Source: Salinispora mooreana (GTDB lineage Bacteria; Actinomycetota; Actinomycetes; Mycobacteriales; Micromonosporaceae). From it: a stretch of 64,000 bases of DNA. Below are positions 18,329 to 25,951 of the stretch, in pieces. Positions within the stretch are counted from its first letter, which is position 1, and each line of letters starts with the position of its first letter. Location of the stretch: assembly GCF_000379065.1 (NCBI RefSeq), contig NZ_KB900614.1, positions 4,802,033-4,866,032 of the forward strand, written 5' to 3'. The notes under the pieces are model-generated. The model ran no database searches and was not told the origin of the DNA. It saw nothing but the letters and a program-made list of their open reading frames with translations. The translations under genes and the position numbers were made by a program.

Positions 18329-20746
18329 CTATCGGCGGGGCAGCACGGCCACGTGGCAGCGGGGTGCGGCCAGGTGTCGGTGGTGCCGGACTCGCGGCGT
18401 TGGCGTACGGTGGCAAGATCGCCGAAGTGTTCGTCCGGCGCAGTGAGGAGAGCGGCGATGTCGGATCGTCCGCCCCACCGGGACCGGCGGGAGCCTACCG
18501 GGTGGGAGAGCGCGACGGCGCCGGAGCCGGATGGGTCCGCTCACCGTCCGGTGTCGGACCCGCAGCGACACAACGCCGCGTACGACATGTTTGCTGCCGA
18601 TGTCGCCTCGCGTGCGCTCGGTATCGAGCTGGTCGAGGCGGCGGCGGGGGCGGCGGTGGCCCGGATGCGGGTAACCGCCGCGATGGTCAACGGTCACCGC
18701 ATCGCCCACGGTGGCTATCTGTTCCTGCTCGCCGACACCGCGTTCGCGTTGGCCTGTAACAGCTATGGCCCGGTGACGGTCGCCGCTGGCGGGGACATTG
18801 TCTTTGTTCGACCCGCGCGCGAGGGGGATGTGCTGCTTGCCCGGGCCGCCGAGTGCGTTCGCTACGGTCGCAGCGGGATCTACGACGTCACCGTCGCCCG
18901 GGACGACGGTGCGGTGATCGCCGAATTCCGTGGCCGTAGCCGCACCCTGAACGGGGCCTGAGCCGGCCGGGACGGCGGCGCGGGTGCGCCATTCGGTCCG
19001 GACCGCCCGGGTGAGCCGGGCGGCGGCGACGGAGGCGACCACCGGGTCCGGCACGGTGTAGCCGTCCGGCCCTGCGGCCAGCAGGTCCTGGTTCGCCAGA
19101 TCGTGTAGCGCCGCGACCGCCCAACCTGGTGGCCAGCCGAGTACGCGGTCCAGCAGCACCGGCGTGACAGGCGTCCCGATGGCGGCGGCGGCCATCAACA
19201 CTGCCCGGCGGGTACCGTCCAGCTGGTCGAGCCGAGTGTCGAGGGCGCGCCGGATCGGATCGGGAACCGATGGTGCGGAGCCGGCGGCCAGCGACGCCAC
19301 GTACGCGGCGGCCCGACCGGGGAGGCCGCGGACCAGCGGTAGCAGCGCTGTGGCGAGCGTAGCTGGCTGACCGGCCTGGTGCAGCAGGTGGCGCAGGAGC
19401 CGTTCAGACTCGCTGGTCGACAAGTGGTGCAACGGCAGTCCCTCCCGCCGGCTCCCGATGAGCCGGGCAGCCGTTGGCGCCGGACCGTGCAGGGCGATCA
19501 CCACGAGGGGCAGTGCCCGGATCCGGGCGGCGGCGAGCAGCCGGTGCAGGAAGCGGCTCACCTCTGGGGCACCGCGGTCGAGGTCGTCAACCGCCACCAC
19601 CACGGGCTGTCGCTCGGCGAGGCCGAGCAGGCACTCCTGCCACCCTGCCACCCCCCGATGAGCGTTGCCGCCGGCGTCCGGCTCCGCCAGCAGTTCCTGC
19701 AGCGCGGTTACCACCTCAATGCGGCGCGTCGGCGGGACCACCGTGGCGACGGCGGAGGCGAGCCGGGCCCGGACCACCGGGGTCGGATCCAGGTCACCGA
19801 TTCCGGCGAAGGCGCGAACCAGGTCGGCTACGGGTGCCAGTGGCTGCTCCGGATACGGCGGGCACGCCGTCACGCACCAGTGGACCGGGGCTCCGTCGAT
19901 CGCCGGGACCGCGCGTACCAGCTCGTGGAGCAGCCGGCTGCGTCCGCTGCCCGCCGGGCCGGTCGCCGAGACCCAACAGGGTCGGCGGTCCCGCACCGCC
20001 CGCACCAGCTGATCCCGGGCGGCGGCGAGCTCCCCGCGGCGCCCGATCAGGGGCCCGCGGTGCCGCGTCGGCTCCGGCCGGGCCGGGCCGATGGCGTGCC
20101 AGATCTCGATGGGCCGCGACGTGCCGACGACCGCCACCGCGGGCACCGGACGTTGACCGATCAGTCGGTTGGTCGCCCGATGGGTGATAGCGCAGAGGAC
20201 GACCCCGCCCGGCGGGGCGGCGGTCTGGAGGCGGGCGGCGAGGGTGATGACCGCGCCGCTGGCCATGCCGTGCGCGCCGTCGTGGATGGTGCTGAGATCG
20301 ACCACCGCCTCGCCGGTCGCCACCCCGACCCGGACGCGTAACGTCGGTGCCCCGGGGAACGTCCGCCGGTCCAGCGAGCGCTGGATCTCCAAGCCGGCCC
20401 GGACCGCGCGGTAGGCATCGAAGCCGTCGGACTCCGTGGCGCCAAAGAGCGCCATCACCGCGTCGCCGATGTACTTCTCCACCACTCCGCCCCAGCGGCG
20501 CAGCACCCGGGCCACCGTGTCGAAGTAGGCCTGTTGCAGGGCCCGTACCTCCTCGGGGTCGAGCCGGTCAACCAGCCGGGTCGACCCGACGATGTCGGCG
20601 AAGAGGACGCTGACTGTGCGCCTCTCCTCGGGAACCGGCCAGCGGCCAGGGTTGTCGGTGCCGACTCGTGAGGTGTGAGGGGGAGTGCTGGGATGCCGGT
20701 CGGCGACCGGAGGGGGCCCAGCGGTGACGTTCAACATGGCGTGCAT
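18329..20746 (-). CDS. Class III adenylate/guanylate cyclase with AAA ATPase domain
   Basis: Residues ~45-190 are a class III nucleotide cyclase domain (RRTVSVLFADIVGSTRLVDR, VVEKYIGDAVMALFGATE, RVGVATGEAVVDLSTIHDG). From ~230 a STAND/AAA ATPase follows with P-loop SATGPAGSGRSRLLHEL and Walker B VVVAVDDLDRG. Proteins of this layout are actinobacterial signalling regulators. The ATG at 20746 has AAAGGAC upstream. The homologous part seems to fade near VAAARLTRAVRTEWRTR. The remaining ~200 codons run antisense through the thioesterase gene, end only at 18329, and do not look like a known domain. The true C-terminus may be shorter through a frameshift or sequence error. Confidence 0.75.
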   Translation of the reverse strand: MHAMLNVTAGPPPVADRHPSTPPHTSRVGTDNPGRWPVPEERRTVSVLFADIVGSTRLVDRLDPEEVRALQQAYFDTVARVLRRWGGVVEKYIGDAVMALFGATESDGFDAYRAVRAGLEIQRSLDRRTFPGAPTLRVRVGVATGEAVVDLSTIHDGAHGMASGAVITLAARLQTAAPPGGVVLCAITHRATNRLIGQRPVPAVAVVGTSRPIEIWHAIGPARPEPTRHRGPLIGRRGELAAARDQLVRAVRDRRPCWVSATGPAGSGRSRLLHELVRAVPAIDGAPVHWCVTACPPYPEQPLAPVADLVRAFAGIGDLDPTPVVRARLASAVATVVPPTRRIEVVTALQELLAEPDAGGNAHRGVAGWQECLLGLAERQPVVVAVDDLDRGAPEVSRFLHRLLAAARIRALPLVVIALHGPAPTAARLIGSRREGLPLHHLSTSESERLLRHLLHQAGQPATLATALLPLVRGLPGRAAAYVASLAAGSAPSVPDPIRRALDTRLDQLDGTRRAVLMAAAAIGTPVTPVLLDRVLGWPPGWAVAALHDLANQDLLAAGPDGYTVPDPVVASVAAARLTRAVRTEWRTRAAVPAGSGPVQGAATATEFGDHRTVVPGDGDVVDPAATVANALGGPGKQHIPLARGSNKDNVPASGDRHRAIAVTGQRERGVGEQEQIATVGDAVTVDHRGGYPHPGHRRPRRRLDQLDTERTRGDIGSKHVVRGVVSLRVRHRTVSGPIRLRRRRALPPGRLPPVPVGRTIRHRRSPHCAGRTLRRSCHRTPTPRVRHHRHLAAPRCHVAVLPRR
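18458..18961 (+). CDS. paaI: PaaI-type hotdog-fold thioesterase
   Basis: A 167-residue hotdog thioesterase. The core motif NGHRIAHGGYLFLLADTAFA, followed by an aliphatic stretch and GDIVFVRPAREGDVLLARA, matches PaaI, which hydrolyses aberrant phenylacetyl-CoA-type thioesters. The ATG is preceded by GAGGAGAGCGGCG. About 35 disordered, charged residues precede the fold. The gene lies wholly inside the opposite-strand reading frame of the adenylate-cyclase-like regulator (18329-20746), which is unusual. Of the two, the conserved motifs clearly favour this gene as the real coding sequence here. No link to a phenylacetate pathway is visible nearby. Confidence 0.82.
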   Translation: MSDRPPHRDRREPTGWESATAPEPDGSAHRPVSDPQRHNAAYDMFAADVASRALGIELVEAAAGAAVARMRVTAAMVNGHRIAHGGYLFLLADTAFALACNSYGPVTVAAGGDIVFVRPAREGDVLLARAAECVRYGRSGIYDVTVARDDGAVIAEFRGRSRTLNGA

Positions 20747-20944
20747 CTGTCCTTTCGATCCCCCGTGGGTGGAGTGGCTCCTGCGGACCTTGCCGACAAT
20801 CCGAGACTGTCAGCTTTGAGGTGCTTCGGGATCTGTTGGATGATGTATCTCCGCCGGCTGCCACTTTTGTTCACAATGCCGACGGGATGAGGACAATCAG
20901 CTAAATTGCTGGTATGATACGCCCGGGCGAGCTAGTCTGCATGG

Positions 20945-21546
20945 ATGATCAGCGATGTGGACGGTGCGCCGCTCGTCGGCCGGAGCGAATTGCTGGAGCC
21001 GGTGCGATCCACTCTGGCCGGCGCCGGTCCGGGGTAACCGACGGCGGCTTTCCTCACCGGTAGGAGTGGGGCTGGTAAGAGTCGACTGCTGCGTGAGATC
21101 GGTTCCGAGCTGCGGGCGGCTGGTGCCCCGCTGTTCGCCGGCGCCGGTCTGGATATTGGTGACGCCTCCCCGCTGCATCCACTGCGCCAGGCGCTGCGTG
21201 GCCTCGACGCCAAGTTGACCAACAGGCCTCCCGCGACTCCTCGGCCCTGCGGGGGCTGCTGAGGATGTTCGCTGACCAGGCCGGTGGCCCCGACGGTGCC
21301 GGGGCGCTGTTGGGGCAGGTCTCCCACGGACTGCACCTAATCGCCGGCGGACGGCGGTCGGTACTCATCCTCGATGACCTTCAATGGGCTGACCGCAGCG
21401 CCCGGCAGTTCCTGCTCTACCTGCTCGCCGGGCTGGCCGACCTGCACCTCTCGGTGCTGGCCGCCGTTCGCGCCGAGTCCCTCCATGTCCACGGGCTGAG
21501 GGGTTCCGCTCCCACCGGCCAGCGGCGGGAACGAAACCCCTCGTGA
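20945..21546 (+). pseudogene. Decayed LuxR/LAL-type ATPase regulator remnant
   Basis: Three frames together reconstruct the N-terminal ATPase part of a large LuxR-family (LAL) regulator. They are an initial MISDVDGAPLVGRSELLEP broken by TAA at 21035, then FLTGRSGAGKSRLLREIGSE (P-loop), then after a frameshift near 21225 a third part with SVLILDDLQWADRSARQFLL (Walker B). The frame ends at 21546 without the remaining ~600 residues or the helix-turn-helix domain. A TATGAT -10-like box at 20913-20918 remains upstream. An in-frame stop, a frameshift and the 3' truncation make a functional product unlikely. Confidence 0.75.
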
Positions 21547-21567
21547 GTCCGAGGTGTTCGGATTCTG

Positions 21568-22938
21568 CTATCCGACGCAGTCGGGTACGTCGCCGGAGCA
21601 GTTGTCCGGCCGGTTCTTGATCACAACGGTGCCGGTGGCGGTGTTCAGGTTTACCGTGCCGCCCCCCTCGTTGAAGATTCCTCCACCTTCGAGGACGGCG
21701 AGGTTCTTGATCACCTTTGTGTTGAACAGGCTGACCGTGCCGGGGTCGTCATTGTATATCCCGCCACCTATGTCCTCGGCCAGATTGCTGGCGATCTCGG
21801 AATTGCGTATTACGGTGTCTCCTTCGGTGGAGATTCCGCCGCCGTCCGCCAGGGTTATGTTCTTCTTGATCAAGGTCTTGTCGGCCACGAGCGTGGAACC
21901 AGACAGGGAAATTATTCCGGCGCCTTCGAGAGCGCTGTTCTTGAGAACCTTTACGTGCTGTAGGGTGGCTTGCGTAGACTCGTCGAGTCGGATGCCGCCC
22001 CCTTCTTCCGGGCCGGAGTTGCCCTTAATTTCTGACTTGGTGAGTTGGAGAATGCTGGCGACCACGTTTATTCCGCCGCCCTCGCTTTCGGCGACATTGT
22101 CACTAACGACACTCTTGTGTATCAGTGTGGTGCCACCCTCGTTTGCGTCAATGCCACCTCCGTTGTCCGAGGCCACGTTGACCGTGATTTCCGCTTCCGT
22201 CGCGGTGAGGTTGCCGTTGCTCTGGATGCCGCCACCCACCTCTGCGCGATTGAGGGTGATTGTGGAGCTCTTGACTCGGGTGGTGCCGTTGTTGGCGATG
22301 CCCCCACCGTCGCTATCGGCGACGTTGCGGGTGATGGTGCTGTGCCTGACGGTCAATTCACCACCTTCATTGACGAGGATGCCGCCACCATCCTCGGCTA
22401 CTCCGCCGGTAATTTTCAGTTTGTTGAGGGTGAGGTTGCCACCGGTGTTGACGGTGAGGATTCGGAATTCGTCGGCGGTGGCGGAGCGTTCGATGGTGGT
22501 GCTTTTACTGCCGTTGAGAGTGATGGGGGCGGTGATGGCGGGGAGGCCGGCGTCGTCGATGTCGGCGGTGAGCAGGTAGGTGCAGTCCTCGGCGAGGTCG
22601 AGGACGGCGCCGTCGCTGGCGTTGGCGAGGGTGATCGCGGCGATCAGTTGGTCCGCGCTGCAGGGGACGGGGGTGCCCTTGGGCTTGCTCTCCTTACCTC
22701 CCTTGTCTTTGTCGTCGCCCTTGCCCGCATCGCGGTGGCTGTCGGCGGCGGACCGGTCGGACTTCCCGGCCCGGTCGTCGGCGGTGGGAGCGCGCCCGAT
22801 GGCGGCGGCGGCCGGGGTGGCGGCAGCGGCGGTCAGGGCCAGGCCAGCTACCCCGGCCAGCCCAAGGGTCCACCATCGTCCCCTCGTCCGGCCTCCACCT
22901 GGCCGGTGCGGTTCGTGGTCCTGGTGCGGATGGTTCAT
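21568..22938 (-). CDS. Secreted right-handed beta-helix repeat protein
   Basis: A 456-residue secreted protein with a signal peptide (basic start, then TLGLAGVAGLALTAAAATPAAAA). A Lys/Asp-rich spacer and the segment PVPCSADQLIAAITLANASD follow. From about residue 160 there are some ten ~22-residue beta-helix rungs containing GGGI motifs, like polymorphic membrane protein/pectate-lyase-type repeats. It ends in DNCSGDVPDCVG, so a Cys pair may close the helix. It shares layout with the divergent gene at 23367-24809, which implies an old duplication. Function is unknown; cell-surface adhesion or polysaccharide contact is only a guess. Third-position GC is a little lower than in neighbours. Confidence 0.8.
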   Translation of the reverse strand: MNHPHQDHEPHRPGGGRTRGRWWTLGLAGVAGLALTAAAATPAAAAIGRAPTADDRAGKSDRSAADSHRDAGKGDDKDKGGKESKPKGTPVPCSADQLIAAITLANASDGAVLDLAEDCTYLLTADIDDAGLPAITAPITLNGSKSTTIERSATADEFRILTVNTGGNLTLNKLKITGGVAEDGGGILVNEGGELTVRHSTITRNVADSDGGGIANNGTTRVKSSTITLNRAEVGGGIQSNGNLTATEAEITVNVASDNGGGIDANEGGTTLIHKSVVSDNVAESEGGGINVVASILQLTKSEIKGNSGPEEGGGIRLDESTQATLQHVKVLKNSALEGAGIISLSGSTLVADKTLIKKNITLADGGGISTEGDTVIRNSEIASNLAEDIGGGIYNDDPGTVSLFNTKVIKNLAVLEGGGIFNEGGGTVNLNTATGTVVIKNRPDNCSGDVPDCVG

Positions 22939-23366
22939 CGCGGTCTCGGTGTCCTTCCCCCGTCGCGGACGAGAAGCCAGTCATCCGGGTGGTAGGGCCG
23001 GGTGCTGTTCCTCGGCTACCAGGTAGGTGGTAGCAACCATCCTCAAGCTAAACCGATATAAGCACCAAGCAGATATTAATGCGAAAAATATACCTAAATG
23101 GGGCATATGGCTCGTCTCCGTTGCCGCGTGCCGTCGGGGCAGCGAGGCGCTAACACCGACGATGGCTGTTTTCATCCGGTTAGGCCGGTATGTCCCATTG
23201 GCTCCGGACCGTAGGATGCGAGGTAAACAGGTGATTTATTCATGTTGACGGTCCTGCCCACTTTTCTCCCCGTACCGTGACGTTCGGTAACGACCACGTG
23301 GTCGCTGCCCTACCGTCCGGAGATATCCCGGCCGGCTCAGGTGTGAGGGAGAGGCAGGAGAGCGCG
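22939..23366. promoter_or_regulatory. Divergent promoter region between two beta-helix genes
   Basis: This 428-bp gap separates the two divergently transcribed beta-helix genes. Its centre (about 23030-23110) is strikingly AT-rich for this genome, with runs such as GCGAAAAATATACC and CAGATATTAATG. Small ORFs on both strands here look spurious. The region should hold both promoters; I could not fix -35/-10 boxes with confidence. Confidence 0.5.
23291..23304. promoter_or_regulatory. Perfect 14-bp palindrome, candidate operator
   Basis: CGACCACGTGGTCG is a perfect inverted repeat centred 70 bp upstream of the ATG of the beta-helix gene at 23367. Its position and symmetry suit a dimeric repressor or activator site. 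No regulator is identified, and the match could be chance in GC-rich DNA. Confidence 0.4.
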
Positions 23367-24809
23367 ATGTCCACGTATCACGACAGCCAGCGACCGCCGC
23401 GGGGCCGGCGACGGTCTCGACGGCTGCTCGCCGGCGGGCTGGTCGCCAGTGGCTTAGTCGTCGGAGCGGCGGGGCTCGGCGGCGCGGCCGCGGCGTACGA
23501 GCGGCCACCCGGCGGCGAGAATGCCGCCGTGGCCCGAGGCGACTCCGTCTATGATCGCGACGGAAAGTCCCGGGGGATCCCGGTGCCCTGCGACAGCGCC
23601 AAGCTGATCGCCGCGTTGGTCCGGGTCAACGCCGAGGGCGGCGGGGTGCTGCGGCTGGCACCGAGGTGCACCTACACACTCACCGACGCCTTCCATCAGC
23701 CCGACCAGTACGACGGTGGGATCCGGGACGCGAGGGAAGCCGCGGATTCGGCGGAGAATCCCGGCGATGCCGACGACAAGCCGCCCCGGAACCCCGCCGA
23801 CGACAAGGCCGGGCTGCCGGTCATCTACCACCCGGTCACCATCGAAGGCGAGCAGGCCACGATCGAACGTGCGCACGACGCCGAGGTGTTCCGCTTCTTC
23901 ACCGTCCGTGACGGCGGTGAGCTGACCCTGCGTGACGTTCGGCTCGTCGGCGGTCGCTCCGACGCCGAGGGGGGCGCCGTCCACGTGGTGCACGGCGCAT
24001 CGGCGACAATCGATCGGGTCACGGCGATGCACAACGCCTCGTCCTCGGCGGAGGGCGGCGGGGGAGCCCTGTTCAACGACGGCAACATGGTCGTTCAGGA
24101 CAGCAACCTCATCGACAACCACGCCTACGGGGCGGAGGGCAAGGGTGGAGGTCTGCTCAACAACGGGGTGCTGACCCTGCGCTCCTCAACCTTCAAGGGC
24201 AACAGCGCCACCGCCTACGGCGGCGGGCTGGGCAACTACCAGGCCGCGGCGGAGGTACACACGAGCACCTTCACGCACAACGCGGCGGGGCAGGGCGGTG
24301 GCCTGGCCAGCTTCTCCGCCCGGACCCGGGTCTCCGACTCCACGATCGTCAGCAACCGGGCGGAGACCGGGGGCGGGATCGCGAACTCGGACGCGCTGAT
24401 CTTCCTGCGCGGAATGGAGGTCCGGGACAACATCGCCACCGGCGACGGCGGCGGCATCTCCACCTTCCAGGGCCTCGTGCCACTGGACGACAGCGTGGTG
24501 GCGGACAACACCGCACACGGCTCCGGCGGCGGCATCCACGCGACCAAGTCGAACCTACTGGTTCGAGACAGTAAGGTCCGGAACAACCACGCCGTCGAGG
24601 CGAAGTCCACCGGTGGTGGGATCGCGGTCAGCATGGGCCGGGTCGCGCTCTACCGCAGCCTCGTCGTCGAGAACCAGTCCACACTGCCCGCCGGTGGCCT
24701 GAGTGTGGACAAGGCACAGGCGACGGTCGACTCGAAGACCGTCATCGCGAAGAACCGCCCGACCAACTGCCTGGGTAGCACCAGCCCGGTGCCAAACTGC
24801 TTCCGGTAG
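23367..24809 (+). CDS. Secreted right-handed beta-helix repeat protein, paralogue
   Basis: A 480-residue secreted protein. The signal peptide comprises a twin-arginine-rich start (RRRSRRLLAGG) and the hydrophobic GLVASGLVVGAAGLGGAAAA. It shares with the divergent gene the segment PVPCDSAKLIAALVRVNAEG, a GLPVIYHPVTIEG block, repeated beta-helix rungs with GGGI/GGGL motifs, and a C-terminal two-Cys tail (TNCLGSTSPVPNCFR). The frame is open upstream, but the ATG at 23367 with GGCAGGAG before it best starts the signal peptide. The Arg-rich n-region may direct it to the Tat pathway; this is uncertain. Function unknown, probably at the cell surface. Confidence 0.8.
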   Translation: MSTYHDSQRPPRGRRRSRRLLAGGLVASGLVVGAAGLGGAAAAYERPPGGENAAVARGDSVYDRDGKSRGIPVPCDSAKLIAALVRVNAEGGGVLRLAPRCTYTLTDAFHQPDQYDGGIRDAREAADSAENPGDADDKPPRNPADDKAGLPVIYHPVTIEGEQATIERAHDAEVFRFFTVRDGGELTLRDVRLVGGRSDAEGGAVHVVHGASATIDRVTAMHNASSSAEGGGGALFNDGNMVVQDSNLIDNHAYGAEGKGGGLLNNGVLTLRSSTFKGNSATAYGGGLGNYQAAAEVHTSTFTHNAAGQGGGLASFSARTRVSDSTIVSNRAETGGGIANSDALIFLRGMEVRDNIATGDGGGISTFQGLVPLDDSVVADNTAHGSGGGIHATKSNLLVRDSKVRNNHAVEAKSTGGGIAVSMGRVALYRSLVVENQSTLPAGGLSVDKAQATVDSKTVIAKNRPTNCLGSTSPVPNCFR

Positions 24810-24838
24810 CACCACTCGCGGCCGGTTGGGTGAACGAA

Positions 24839-24880
24839 CGACCGCACCGGGGAGCGGCGAAGCCGTCCCCGGTGCGGTCG
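24839..24880. terminator. Strong bidirectional hairpin terminator
   Basis: CGACCGCACCGGGGA and TCCCCGGTGCGGTCG form a perfect 15-bp stem around a 12-nt loop. It lies between the convergent beta-helix gene and the helix-hairpin-helix gene, so it can end both transcripts. There is no U-tract, as is usual for actinomycetes. Confidence 0.85.
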
Positions 24881-24914
24881 TATACCCGTCCGCCCACACC
24901 ACTGGAGGGCGCGC

Positions 24915-25676
24915 TCAGGCGTCCGCGCTGCCCCCGGTCGACGGCACGACCGCTGCCTCGGCCAAGGCCTTCGCCTGCTTCGGCCAGGTTGGCAGGCTGG
25001 CCGCGCCCCGCAGGCCAGCGCCGCGAATCAGTTCCCGCAGCGCCGGTTCGTCCAGCTCGGCGAGCTGCTGGTAGGTGCGGATGCCGGCGGCCTGCAGCCC
25101 CGCGGCCATCTTGGGTCCGACTCCCTGGATCCGGCGGAAGTCGTCGGCGGCACCGGACTCCAGCTCGGACGCAGCCTGCTCCGGCTTCGGTTTCGGCTCG
25201 GTGGCAACCGGCGCCCGGTCCGCCGGCTCGGTGTCGGGCTCCACCGGGGGGGCCGCGACCACCGGGGACGCCACCGCGTCGGTGTCGGCTGGCTCAGTCT
25301 GGCTGCTGTCAGCCGCCAGAGTGTGCTCCGGGACCGGTGCCGGGTCGACTTGCTCCGGTGTGGTGGCGGTCTGCTCCGGTGTGGTGGCGGTCTGCTCCGG
25401 TGTGGTGGCGGTCCGCTCCGGTGCGGTCGCGGTCTGCTCCTGCGCGGTGGGGGTCTGCTCCGGCGCTGCTTCGGCTGCGCGGGAACGGCTGGTGTCGGTG
25501 CTGGTACCAGCGGATGGGGACATCGGTTCGCTTACGGCCGTCGTTGTCGTGGACGCCGGCGTAGCATCCCCAGTGGTGCCAGCCCGCACGGCGTTTTGCC
25601 GGCCGCGGACCACCCAGCCGGCAGCGGCGCCCACCAGCAGGGCCACGACAATCAACGGCCATTCCGACCAGGCCAC
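24915..25676 (-). CDS. Membrane-anchored protein with C-terminal helix-hairpin-helix domain
   Basis: A 253-residue protein. The GTG start at 25676 follows GGGGAGG at good spacing and gives MAWSEWPLIVVALLVGAAAGWVVRG, a single N-terminal membrane helix. A long Thr/Pro/Glu/Ala-rich region contains a repeated TATTPEQ unit. Residues ~188-250 form a helix-hairpin-helix domain (DFRRIQGVGPKMAAGLQAAG followed by TYQQLAELDEPAL), like the DUF4332/ribosomal S13-type fold that binds nucleic acid or protein. Such proteins are found in actinobacteria without a firm function. The frame is open further upstream, but that extension is low-complexity and unlikely. Confidence 0.72.
   Translation of the reverse strand: MAWSEWPLIVVALLVGAAAGWVVRGRQNAVRAGTTGDATPASTTTTAVSEPMSPSAGTSTDTSRSRAAEAAPEQTPTAQEQTATAPERTATTPEQTATTPEQTATTPEQVDPAPVPEHTLAADSSQTEPADTDAVASPVVAAPPVEPDTEPADRAPVATEPKPKPEQAASELESGAADDFRRIQGVGPKMAAGLQAAGIRTYQQLAELDEPALRELIRGAGLRGAASLPTWPKQAKALAEAAVVPSTGGSADA
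25351..25455 (-). repeat. 21-bp tandem repeat inside the helix-hairpin-helix gene
   Basis: The unit TGCTCCGGTGTGGTGGCGGTC occurs three times without mismatch (25351-25413) and then twice in diverged form to 25455. It encodes the TATTPEQ repeats of the linker on the minus strand. Copy number may vary between strains by slippage. Confidence 0.85.
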
Positions 25677-25951
25677 GGCAGACCTCCCCTTTTCGTTTGG
25701 TGAGTTAGTCGAGAAAAGCTCGCCGAAGCTTGCCACATGCCCGGTGCGATACGACACCATAGCCTGGTAGTCCAGCACATAGCTGGGCTGGATCACACCG
25801 GTGGTGGTCGGAGTGTGACGCAACGTTGAATAGTCGGTCGGTGGTGACCGGACGGCCTGGACCCAGCACCCGACGGCCGGACCCGGCGCGCCGCCGCCGG
25901 ACCCCGGGGAGCCGCGGCCGGACCCCAGCACCAGGGGCCCGGCCGTGCCGG

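Noticed and set aside
18328-18457. Search for a fluoride riboswitch ahead of the crcB pair
   Set aside because: I could not find the conserved aptamer core on the minus strand.
23027-23248. 73-codon ORF in the AT-rich gap
   Set aside because: No RBS, odd composition with low third-position GC, and no recognisable domain; more likely regulatory DNA.
25677-25951. GC-rich inverted pieces between the HhH and FAD monooxygenase genes
   Set aside because: Several partial pairings are possible but none is long and unique; nothing firm can be called in this gap.
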